Position numbers and translations under genes: made by a program. DNA of 15,739 nucleotides from CAYOMP01 sp964405075 (GTDB lineage Bacteria > Bacillota > Clostridia > Lachnospirales > Lachnospiraceae), in assembly GCA_964405075.1 (NCBI GenBank), contig CAYOMP010000051.1, forward strand, positions 1-15,739. Reading direction: 5' to 3'. Below are positions 1-6,194 of this stretch, in pieces (the stretch's first letter is position 1; each line of letters begins with the position of its first letter). The notes beneath the pieces are model-generated. The model worked only from the letters and a program-made list of their open reading frames with translations. It was not told where the DNA came from and ran no database searches.

Positions 1-119
1 GAATGTGCCTTGGCACATTCTCGCGCCGAGCGCGGTCGTTTACGACATTCTACATCTTCGCGCGAATTCGCATCCATTGCGGAGCATTTTTAATTCATAT
101 GAGAACCTTCCTATGAATT
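1..119. repeat. Cluster of short palindromes in a GC-rich intergenic patch
   Basis: No gene is visible here. The patch is clearly richer in GC than the surrounding DNA and contains consecutive inverted repeats: 9-bp arms at 1-9/12-20 (GAATGTGCC), CGCGC/GCGCG at 22-26/30-34, GTCGT/ACGAC at 35-39/42-46, the self-complementary GCGAATTCGC at 62-71, and 9-bp arms at 91-99/112-120 (TAATTCATA). It directly precedes a bidirectional terminator. It could be an intergenic repeat family or a structured RNA 3' end. The element may extend to the left of the window. Confidence 0.5.
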
Positions 120-164
120 AAAAAAGCTGTCCATTGCATCGCAAATTATGGACAGCTTTTTTTT
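120..164. terminator. Strong bidirectional intrinsic terminator
   Basis: The arms at about 120-134 and 148-162 (core AGCTGTCCAT/ATGGACAGCT) form a roughly 14-bp stem around a 13-nt loop. Eight T residues follow on the plus strand (157-164), and the A run at 121-125 gives a T tail on the minus strand. It lies 31 bp beyond the stop codon of the minus-strand DUF1934 gene, so it should end that transcript and any plus-strand transcript entering from the left. Confidence 0.85.
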
Positions 165-195
165 ACTCTCTTTAGTATTTTAATCTATTCTGTTT

Positions 196-651
196 TTAGT
201 TTGTAAGTGAAAACTCCTTTGCATCCTTGGCAACCACATTAATTGTTATATTACAATTTGCTAAATGCTCGTAATTGACTTCTAAGGCATAATCCACTTT
301 TACATTTATACTTTCGTCTTTTTCATTTACATCAATTTCTTTCGCCTCTAAGCCTATCATCATACTGCCAAATGGCGTATTATAGCAAGTTATGTTTTTC
401 TTATTTTCTTCAAAAATCATATGTACGTTTGTAAGACCCTTTTTAGTCAAATCAATACCATTTTCTGATATTTTCAAGGTATTCTTAATAGAGCCTTCCA
501 TACCTTCTACCATTTCGTCAAACATTATATAATGTTTACCATTACGATTGTAATATTCACCTACATTGATTACTTCTACGGCATCCCCTAATTCGCTTCC
601 ACTTTTTTCAAACTGAAGCCCTTTTATACTAACGATAACGTCCTTAGTCAT
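196..651 (-). CDS. DUF1934 family protein (YwiB-like, calycin-type beta barrel)
   Basis: This 151-residue protein matches the DUF1934 pattern: an N-terminal DVIVSIKG strand, a central MFDEMVEGMEG segment, the conserved TPFGSMMIG motif near residues 92-100, and a C-terminal YALEVN...ITI strand. The family is predicted to fold as a small calycin-like barrel and has no established reaction. It is a soluble protein without signal peptide or membrane segment. Its ATG overlaps the stop codon of spoIIR by four bases (ATGA), so translation is probably coupled. It is the last gene before the terminator at 120-164. Family membership is secure, function unknown. Confidence 0.85.
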   Translation of the reverse strand: MTKDVIVSIKGLQFEKSGSELGDAVEVINVGEYYNRNGKHYIMFDEMVEGMEGSIKNTLKISENGIDLTKKGLTNVHMIFEENKKNITCYNTPFGSMMIGLEAKEIDVNEKDESINVKVDYALEVNYEHLANCNITINVVAKDAKEFSLTN

Positions 652-1295
652 GTTCTTTCTCCTTGTACTTTCTTCATTATATCTTTAATCCACTCTATGG
701 ATTTGAATTTCACCTTAGTTTTGCTACCATCCATTAACATCTTATATTCTTCTTCTGTAAGAATTTTCTTAATCTCTTCTTTGGTTGTTTCATCAATTAT
801 AGCATATGTTCCTTCTACAAAACATAGGTTAGGATACATTACGCACCACCAGTTTTTACCCTCAGCTTTTCCTATATTAATATTTAATGTTTCGTAATAT
901 CCGGCTGGAAATACTACTGAACCATACTCCTTAATAGGAAAATAAGCTCTACCAAGATATGCATTAATTGTATAGTCGCAATCTTCTTCCAATGCAACCT
1001 TCCTTGCATTTTCTTCTATTGACTTCAAATTATCATATATTATTTTACGGGTTGTTTCAATATCTTCTTCACCATTTATTAAAGTTTTTAAGTATGTAAG
1101 GGTCTCATCTCTTACCTTTAACTTGAATTCTTGAGCCTCACTAGTATCATTATCTGCCACTACATGAAATCGTATGACCTTTTTTGCTAATTCCTGTTGT
1201 AAGCTGGTTGTTTGCATTTCTTGATTAAATCCGATAAACAATACACATATTCCTATAACACTTGCCATCACTAAAAATATACGTTTATTTTTCAA
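648..1295 (-). CDS. spoIIR: Stage II sporulation protein R (SpoIIR)
   Basis: SpoIIR is the forespore-made, exported signal that activates the SpoIIGA protease to process pro-sigma-E in the mother cell. The protein has one N-terminal hydrophobic segment (IFLVMASVIGICVLFIGF), then the family signatures VIRFHVVADNDT, KLKVRDE, FPAGYYETLNINIG and GKNWWCVMYPNLCF. Start choice: an ATG at 1308-1310 opens the frame but has no ribosome site. The bases just after it (1302-1308) form a GGGGGAA site, spaced 6-8 nt before an in-frame TTG at 1293-1295, so I prefer the TTG start (215 aa). Two other genes in this window use the same GGGGG-type site. The long form would be 220 aa. The gene follows gntR by 67-82 nt with no obvious terminator between them. 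A sigma-F promoter would be expected but I could not identify one. Confidence 0.93.
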   Translation of the reverse strand: MKNKRIFLVMASVIGICVLFIGFNQEMQTTSLQQELAKKVIRFHVVADNDTSEAQEFKLKVRDETLTYLKTLINGEEDIETTRKIIYDNLKSIEENARKVALEEDCDYTINAYLGRAYFPIKEYGSVVFPAGYYETLNINIGKAEGKNWWCVMYPNLCFVEGTYAIIDETTKEEIKKILTEEEYKMLMDGSKTKVKFKSIEWIKDIMKKVQGERT

Positions 1296-1377
1296 AATAA
1301 ATTCCCCCATACAAAATTTTCTAGAATAAATCTTATATGGGAGAGTATTAACGTCTTTTTGTATTTTATTCAGTTAT

Positions 1378-2058
1378 TTACTGTGCACTATCTTTAATTA
1401 GATTAATTACTGTCAATTCCTGATTATCAATATGGGTACGAATTGCTTTTCTTGCACCATCTACATCTGCTGTCTTTAACATTTTGATAATTTCTTCGTG
1501 TTCTTCAATTAATCGCTTGTGTGTTTTTGAATCTTTGATATATTCCATTCTGTATCTATACATCTGTTCGCGAAGATTATTTAATATCTGAATTAATTTT
1601 TCATTCTGTGTTGCATCATAAATAACATCATGAAAAATAACGTCACATTCTGCGATCTTAGTTAAATCCTTTGAATTAATAGCCTGTTTAAATCTTGTAT
1701 GTGCTTCGTTCAAATCAGCTAATATTTTGTCGTTCATCTTAGTGCATGCCAACTGTATAGTAAGCTCTTCTAATGCTCCACGTACTTCTAACACGTCACG
1801 AAGACTCTTTTCTGTAATCTGAGCTACTTCTGCTCCTTTTCTAGGTACCATTGTTACTAAGCCTTCAAGCTCTAACTTACGAATAGCCTCTCTAATTGGT
1901 GTTCTACTTACTCCCAGTCTTTGTGCAAGCTGAATTTCCATTAATCTTTCACCAGGCTTTAACTCTCCTTTAAGAATTGCCTGTCTTAAAGTATTAAATA
2001 CTACATCTCTTAATGGAAGGTATTCATTTATATTAACCTTCAAAGTATCGTTCATCAT
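1378..2058 (-). CDS. GntR-family transcriptional regulator, FadR subfamily (FCD domain)
   Basis: This 226-residue regulator has an N-terminal winged helix-turn-helix at about 15-80 (LKPGERLMEIQLAQRLGVSRTP, then IREAIRKLELEGLV) and a C-terminal all-helical FCD ligand domain at about 88-215. The usual FCD metal-binding residues are visible: Asp and His in ECDVIFHD, His in IEEHEE and His in IRTHIDN. It therefore probably binds a small organic acid through a metal ion. The effector and targets cannot be read from the sequence. The first ATG overlaps the ispE stop codon by one base, and GGAGG lies 8 nt upstream inside ispE, so the two are cotranscribed and probably translationally coupled. A second ATG directly follows the first. 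Confidence 0.92.
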   Translation of the reverse strand: MMNDTLKVNINEYLPLRDVVFNTLRQAILKGELKPGERLMEIQLAQRLGVSRTPIREAIRKLELEGLVTMVPRKGAEVAQITEKSLRDVLEVRGALEELTIQLACTKMNDKILADLNEAHTRFKQAINSKDLTKIAECDVIFHDVIYDATQNEKLIQILNNLREQMYRYRMEYIKDSKTHKRLIEEHEEIIKMLKTADVDGARKAIRTHIDNQELTVINLIKDSAQ

Positions 2059-2936
2059 TATCTTTTCCTCCTGCTATCAAAAAAATCTGTCAAGTAAGTC
2101 TGTTTTGCTATTCCTTTTTTATTTATTTCTTCTAATGCTGCCTTTGCACTGTCCTCGTTATCAAATAAACCAAATACAGTTGGACCACTGCCACTCATCA
2201 TTGCATTGAGTGCACCATTAGCCTTCATTACATCCTTAATCTCTTCTATAATTGGATACTCTGGAATAGTAACATCTTCTAACACATTGCCTAACTTCGA
2301 GGCTACTACCTTAATATCTTTTTTATTAATCCCCTCTATAATTCCATCTATATCCGGGTGATTAGTAATCTGGTCAGCCTTAAGATTACCATATACAAAC
2401 TTAGTAGAAACACTAATTCCCGGTTTTGCAATCAATACATAACAATTAGGTGTTGAATTAAGTGGTGTAAGCTTCTCTCCAATGCCTTCTGCTAATGCAG
2501 TGCCCCTCATGATACAATAAGGTACGTCCGCACCAATCTTAACTCCACGTTCCATTAATTGCTTAGTAGATAGACCTAACCCAAACAGCTTATTAACACC
2601 GTATAAAACAGCCGCCGCATCTGAACTACCGCCAGCCATACCTGCTGCTACCGGGATGAATTTGTAAAGGTCAATCATTACGCCTTCTTTAATATGAAAT
2701 TCATCTATTAACAACTGTGCCGCTTTGTACACTAGGTTATCGCTATTTATAGGTAAAAAACTCAAATTCGTCTTAACCTGAATCTGTGGCTCTTTGATTC
2801 TGGTTAGATTGACCCTGTCATACATATTTATCGTCTGCATTATCATACGAACTTCGTGATAACCATCTTCACGTTTTCTTATAACATCAAGTCCAAGATT
2901 AATTTTGGCATATGCTTTTAATCTAATCTCATTCAT
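2058..2936 (-). CDS. ispE: 4-diphosphocytidyl-2-C-methyl-D-erythritol kinase (IspE)
   Basis: IspE phosphorylates the 2-hydroxyl of CDP-methylerythritol with ATP, the fourth step of the MEP isoprenoid pathway, in the cytosol. The 292 residues have normal family length and GHMP-kinase architecture: AYAKINLGLDV at the N-terminus with the catalytic Lys, the Gly-rich ATP loop PVAAGMAGGSSDAAA (about 93-107), the catalytic Asp in GADVPYC (about 136-142), and the C-terminal MMSGSGPTVFG motif. GGAGAG stands about 7 nt before the ATG. A sigma-A promoter lies at 2981-3009. It is the first gene of a unit with gntR and possibly spoIIR and the DUF1934 gene. Confidence 0.97.
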   Translation of the reverse strand: MNEIRLKAYAKINLGLDVIRKREDGYHEVRMIMQTINMYDRVNLTRIKEPQIQVKTNLSFLPINSDNLVYKAAQLLIDEFHIKEGVMIDLYKFIPVAAGMAGGSSDAAAVLYGVNKLFGLGLSTKQLMERGVKIGADVPYCIMRGTALAEGIGEKLTPLNSTPNCYVLIAKPGISVSTKFVYGNLKADQITNHPDIDGIIEGINKKDIKVVASKLGNVLEDVTIPEYPIIEEIKDVMKANGALNAMMSGSGPTVFGLFDNEDSAKAALEEINKKGIAKQTYLTDFFDSRRKR

Positions 2937-2980
2937 ATTCTACTCTCCACATTATATTACGGTTTTTGTATGCTGTATAC

Positions 2981-3009
2981 ATTATAAACACAATCTATTC
3001 CAAAATCAA
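2981..3009 (-). promoter_or_regulatory. Sigma-A promoter for ispE-gntR
   Basis: On the minus strand TTGATT (3004-3009) is followed after exactly 17 nt by a perfect TATAAT (2981-2986). The site is about 45 nt upstream of the ispE start codon. Confidence 0.75.
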
Positions 3010-3052
3010 TCTTTTACTTAAATTTATACAATCCACCTGACTATTTTTTGAT

Positions 3053-3150
3053 TTAATTATGAGAAACACGCTTTGCGAGTTTCGATAGTTTCTCGGCACT
3101 CGTCGAAAAACTATGTAAACATAATTTTCTCGTTACTCATGTAAACTAAA
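3053..3150. repeat. Imperfect palindromic element between the ATPase gene and ispE
   Basis: This lies in the roughly 320-bp gap between two genes. Outer arms ATGAGAAAC (3059-3067) and GTTACTCAT (3132-3140) match at 8 of 9 positions. Inner arms ATAGTTT (3085-3091) and AAACTAT (3108-3114) match fully, with a GC-rich centre. A smaller hairpin, GAAAC-A-CGC/GCG-A-GTTTC, sits at about 3063-3083. No reading frame is supported. The rest of the gap holds the ispE promoter and a terminator. Confidence 0.5.
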
Positions 3151-3191
3151 AAAAGGTTCACTGGATCTTTTCGTCGTATGCTTGGCAACGC

Positions 3192-3230
3192 AAAACACCC
3201 GTGACTTTAGCAATAATAGTCACGAGTGTT
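3192..3230 (-). terminator. Probable intrinsic terminator of the P-type ATPase gene
   Basis: The stem arms 3193-3206 and 3218-3230 (AGTCACG/CGTGACT core, one mismatch) enclose an 11-nt loop. On the minus strand a short T run (3192-3195) follows. It is about 27 nt past the ATPase stop codon. The tail is short, so efficiency may be moderate. Confidence 0.65.
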
Positions 3231-3257
3231 CTGTACAAATTATAAAATTTTTTTAAT

Positions 3258-5873
3258 TTATTTTCTTATTACTTCTTTTACTACTCTTCCAAGCTGAATT
3301 AATACAGTCGGAATAGCTCCTAATACCATAATCCATACCACCTGCATAATTGATAGTTCAGATACCATAAACAAATTATGCATAAATGGTACAAATAATA
3401 CAAATGCAAGTAAAACTACCCCAATAGCAAAGGCTGCTATAGTCCACATATTACTTGTAAATTTTATTTTAAAAATAGAAGAGTTACTTCTACATGTAAA
3501 ACCATGGAATAATCTTGCTAAGGTCAAAGTTGCAAATGCCATAGTACTTGCAGTCATAGGTGATACTGATAATCCCTGATAATATGCCACCAACGTTACT
3601 ATCGCAATTAACAAACCATAATTCAGTAATCTCTTCATAAAATCTTTTGTAAGTATACCTGTCTTAGGATTTCTTGGCTTATTCTTTAATAACTGCTTGT
3701 CTGATGGTTCCATTCCTATAGCCAGTGCCGGCAATGAATCAGTAAGTAAATTAATAAATAACAAATGCACTGGCTCAAATGGTGTATCTAACGCCATCAA
3801 AGAGCAGAACAATACTACTAAAATAGCCGCCATATTTCCTGAAAGTAAAAATTGTATTGCATTCATAATATTTTGATATACATTACGCCCATTTAATACA
3901 GCTTTAATTATTGTAGCAAAGTTATCATCTGCCAAAATCATTGCAGATGCATCTTTTGAAACTTCTGTTCCTGTAATTCCCATTGCAACTCCAATATCTG
4001 CTTTTTTAAGCGCTGGAGCATCATTTACACCATCTCCTGTCATTGCAACAATATTACCTTTTCTTTGCCATGCATCCACAATACGAATTTTGTTCTCTGG
4101 TGATACTCTTGCATATACTGAAATATTTTCCAGTACCCCATTTAACTCTTCGTCAGACATATTATCAAGTTCCTGTCCTGTAACAACCATATTTCCCTCT
4201 TGATAAATACCAATCTGTTTTGCTATTGCCGTTGCAGTAACCTTATGATCCCCTGTAATCATAATTGGTTTTATTCCTGCATTAATTGCATCTGACACCG
4301 CCTCAACAGATTCTTCTCTTGGTGGGTCAATCATGGATACCAGCCCAACAAAGGTATATCCATACTCATTTTCAATAGATAAAACATCTTCCTCAGAGCA
4401 TTCTTTATACGCAAACGCTAACACTCTTAATCCATTTTCCGAAAAATACTGGTTCTGATTTAAAATTTTATCTTTATCTTCATTTGTTATAGGGCGAACA
4501 CCAGCACTTGTTTCAATACTTGTAATTCTGTCCAGCAATACATCAACTGCTCCCTTGGTAAAAACCGTTGGCACTCCGTGAACACGATATTTTGTACTCA
4601 TAAGCTTTCTGTCTGAATCAAATGGTAATTCTTCTATTCGTGGCATCATACTACGAATATCTTCCTCTGTTGCCCCTGCCTCAATTAATCCTGCTTTTCT
4701 TGCCATATTTAATAAGCAAGTCTCTGTCGGGTCACCAATATCCTTTCCACTATGAATAGTAGAGTCATTATTTAAAATAGCAATATATAAGAAATATCTA
4801 TGAAGTTTTGATGTTAAATCCAATTCCTCCGGTAGCATACGTTTATCATCTACATATAATTCTTTTACTGTCATTTTGTTCTGTGTTAATGTTCCGGTTT
4901 TGTCAGAACAAATCACTGAAACACAGCCTAAACTCTCTACCGCTTTTAAATCCTTAATTATTGCATTATCAGCAGCCATTTTTCTGGTTCCTATTGCCTG
5001 AACAATTGTAACAATAGAGCTTAACGCTTCCGGAATAGCTGCAACTGCTAATGCAACTGCAAACATAAGAGAGTCTAGTATTGGATTTCCCTGCCATATT
5101 CTAAGTCCAAAAACAATAACACTGATTATCATAATAATAATGGCAAGCTTTTTACTAAAATCATCCAGACTCATCTGCAGTGGAGTTTTCTTATTCTTGG
5201 TATCATTCATAAGCGTAGCTATCTTACCCATTTCTGTATTCATACCAGTTGCCACAACTAATACCTTTGCTCTTCCATAGGTAACCAGACTTCCTGAAAA
5301 TACCATATTACATCTATCACCCAAGGCTACATCTTTCGTAATCTCCTCATCCTTTTTATCCACATTAGTTGATTCACCTGTAAGGGCACTTTCATTAACT
5401 TGTAAAGAAAAGTTTTCACAAATACGTCCATCTGCAACAATCATATCTCCTGCTTCAAGAAGCAATATATCTCCTGGAACGATTTCCTTTGATGCTATCT
5501 CTTTTTTAATACCATCTCGTAACACCTTTGCCTTTGGTGCAGATAATTCCTTCAAAGAATCCAAGGATTTTTCTGCCTTAACATATTGAACGGTTCCTAG
5601 AATTGCATTCAAAATGATTACTGTAAGAATAACAATTGTGCTTTCTACATTTCCTGAGAATATGGATATTACAGCAGCCACAATAAGAATAATGACTAAT
5701 AAATCTGCAAACTGTTCCAAAAATACTTGAAATACACTTTTTTTCCCTTTTTCCTCAAGAATATTCTCGCCATACTGCTGTAACAGCTTCGATGCCTTGT
5801 CCTCACTGAGACCATTTTCATCGCCAAATTTTTCAAATAACTCTTGTTTTTTCAACTGGTAAACTTCTTTCAT
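3258..5873 (-). CDS. P-type cation-transporting ATPase (P2 family, Ca2+/Mn2+ type), riboswitch-controlled
   Basis: This is an ATP-driven membrane pump of 871 residues. It has a cation-ATPase N-terminal region, the actuator motif LTGES (about 165-168), the phosphorylation motif CSDKTGTLT with Asp at about 324, the KGA nucleotide-binding motif, MITGDHKVTA and the hinge motif TGDGVNDAP. Transmembrane helix 4 carries PEAL (about 281-284) and helix 6 carries NLLTDSLPALAIG, which supply the Glu, Asn and Asp of a site-II-type Ca/Mn site. Helix 5 reads SGNMAAI, so the site-I Glu of SERCA is replaced by Ala. Start choice: the frame is open 22 codons further upstream, but that stretch is the terminator of the leader RNA. 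AGGAGAGG lies about 7 nt before the ATG at 5871-5873. A yybP-ykoY riboswitch precedes it, so Mn2+ export is the likely role. Ca2+ transport is the alternative. Confidence 0.93.
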   Translation of the reverse strand: MKEVYQLKKQELFEKFGDENGLSEDKASKLLQQYGENILEEKGKKSVFQVFLEQFADLLVIILIVAAVISIFSGNVESTIVILTVIILNAILGTVQYVKAEKSLDSLKELSAPKAKVLRDGIKKEIASKEIVPGDILLLEAGDMIVADGRICENFSLQVNESALTGESTNVDKKDEEITKDVALGDRCNMVFSGSLVTYGRAKVLVVATGMNTEMGKIATLMNDTKNKKTPLQMSLDDFSKKLAIIIMIISVIVFGLRIWQGNPILDSLMFAVALAVAAIPEALSSIVTIVQAIGTRKMAADNAIIKDLKAVESLGCVSVICSDKTGTLTQNKMTVKELYVDDKRMLPEELDLTSKLHRYFLYIAILNNDSTIHSGKDIGDPTETCLLNMARKAGLIEAGATEEDIRSMMPRIEELPFDSDRKLMSTKYRVHGVPTVFTKGAVDVLLDRITSIETSAGVRPITNEDKDKILNQNQYFSENGLRVLAFAYKECSEEDVLSIENEYGYTFVGLVSMIDPPREESVEAVSDAINAGIKPIMITGDHKVTATAIAKQIGIYQEGNMVVTGQELDNMSDEELNGVLENISVYARVSPENKIRIVDAWQRKGNIVAMTGDGVNDAPALKKADIGVAMGITGTEVSKDASAMILADDNFATIIKAVLNGRNVYQNIMNAIQFLLSGNMAAILVVLFCSLMALDTPFEPVHLLFINLLTDSLPALAIGMEPSDKQLLKNKPRNPKTGILTKDFMKRLLNYGLLIAIVTLVAYYQGLSVSPMTASTMAFATLTLARLFHGFTCRSNSSIFKIKFTSNMWTIAAFAIGVVLLAFVLFVPFMHNLFMVSELSIMQVVWIMVLGAIPTVLIQLGRVVKEVIRK

Positions 5874-5900
5874 CAAATCATCCTCTCCTAGAAATAAAGT

Positions 5901-5949
5901 AAAAAAATAAGACCTTTTGTGCACATAAAAAATGTACACAAAAAGTCTT
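5901..5949 (-). terminator. Riboswitch-controlled intrinsic terminator in the ATPase leader
   Basis: On the minus strand a 16-bp stem (arms 5934-5949 and 5909-5924, with only three G-U pairs) encloses a 9-nt loop and is followed by seven T residues (5901-5907). The first arm includes 5940-5945, which is also the 3' strand of riboswitch helix P1. The two structures exclude each other, as expected for transcription attenuation. Confidence 0.9.
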
Positions 5950-6035
5950 GTTCAACATAAGTTACCCAGTACCCGGTCTCAAAAGACGTACTGACGAAAA
6001 CTGGGACATGCATAGCATGCAACTACTCCCTTTTT
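5940..6035 (-). promoter_or_regulatory. yybP-ykoY manganese-sensing riboswitch
   Basis: The minus-strand leader shows the family's marks in order: the 5' segment AAAAAGGGAGTAG (from 6035), a P2 hairpin built on GCATG/CATGC, a P3 helix CCCAGT...ACTGGG, the conserved CGTCAGTACG and ACCGG segments inside P3, and the closing ACAAGACTTTTT. P1 pairs 6030-6035 with 5940-5945. In this family Mn2+ binding brings the two conserved loops together and stabilises the aptamer. Here that would free the leader from the terminator at 5901-5949 and turn on the downstream ATPase gene. I recognised this by motif order and pairing, not by a covariance search. Confidence 0.9.
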
Positions 6036-6045
6036 GTTGATATTA

Positions 6046-6074
6046 GTTTTATCACATCATTTTTTAAATGTCAA
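6046..6074 (-). promoter_or_regulatory. Sigma-A promoter for the riboswitch-ATPase transcript
   Basis: A perfect TTGACA (6069-6074, minus strand) is spaced 17 nt from TAAAAC (6046-6051, 4 of 6 to consensus). Transcription would begin a few bases before riboswitch helix P1. Confidence 0.7.
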
Positions 6075-6194
6075 CGTAATTTTTTATATTTATCAATTTA
6101 CTTAAAATACAACTTTTTTGCTCTTAATTTCTACTGATATTTTTATGGTATTCTATTTATTACTTTATATACACTTATAAAACAACTTACCATA

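Noticed and set aside
5874..5939. 22-codon N-terminal extension of the P-type ATPase frame
   Set aside because: It is encoded by the leader terminator and the region just after it. The strong AGGAGAGG site fits the ATG at 5871-5873.
6075..6194. TATGGTA/TACCATA arms after sipL as a terminator
   Set aside because: The arms are only 7 bp, the loop is about 40 nt, and there is no T run.
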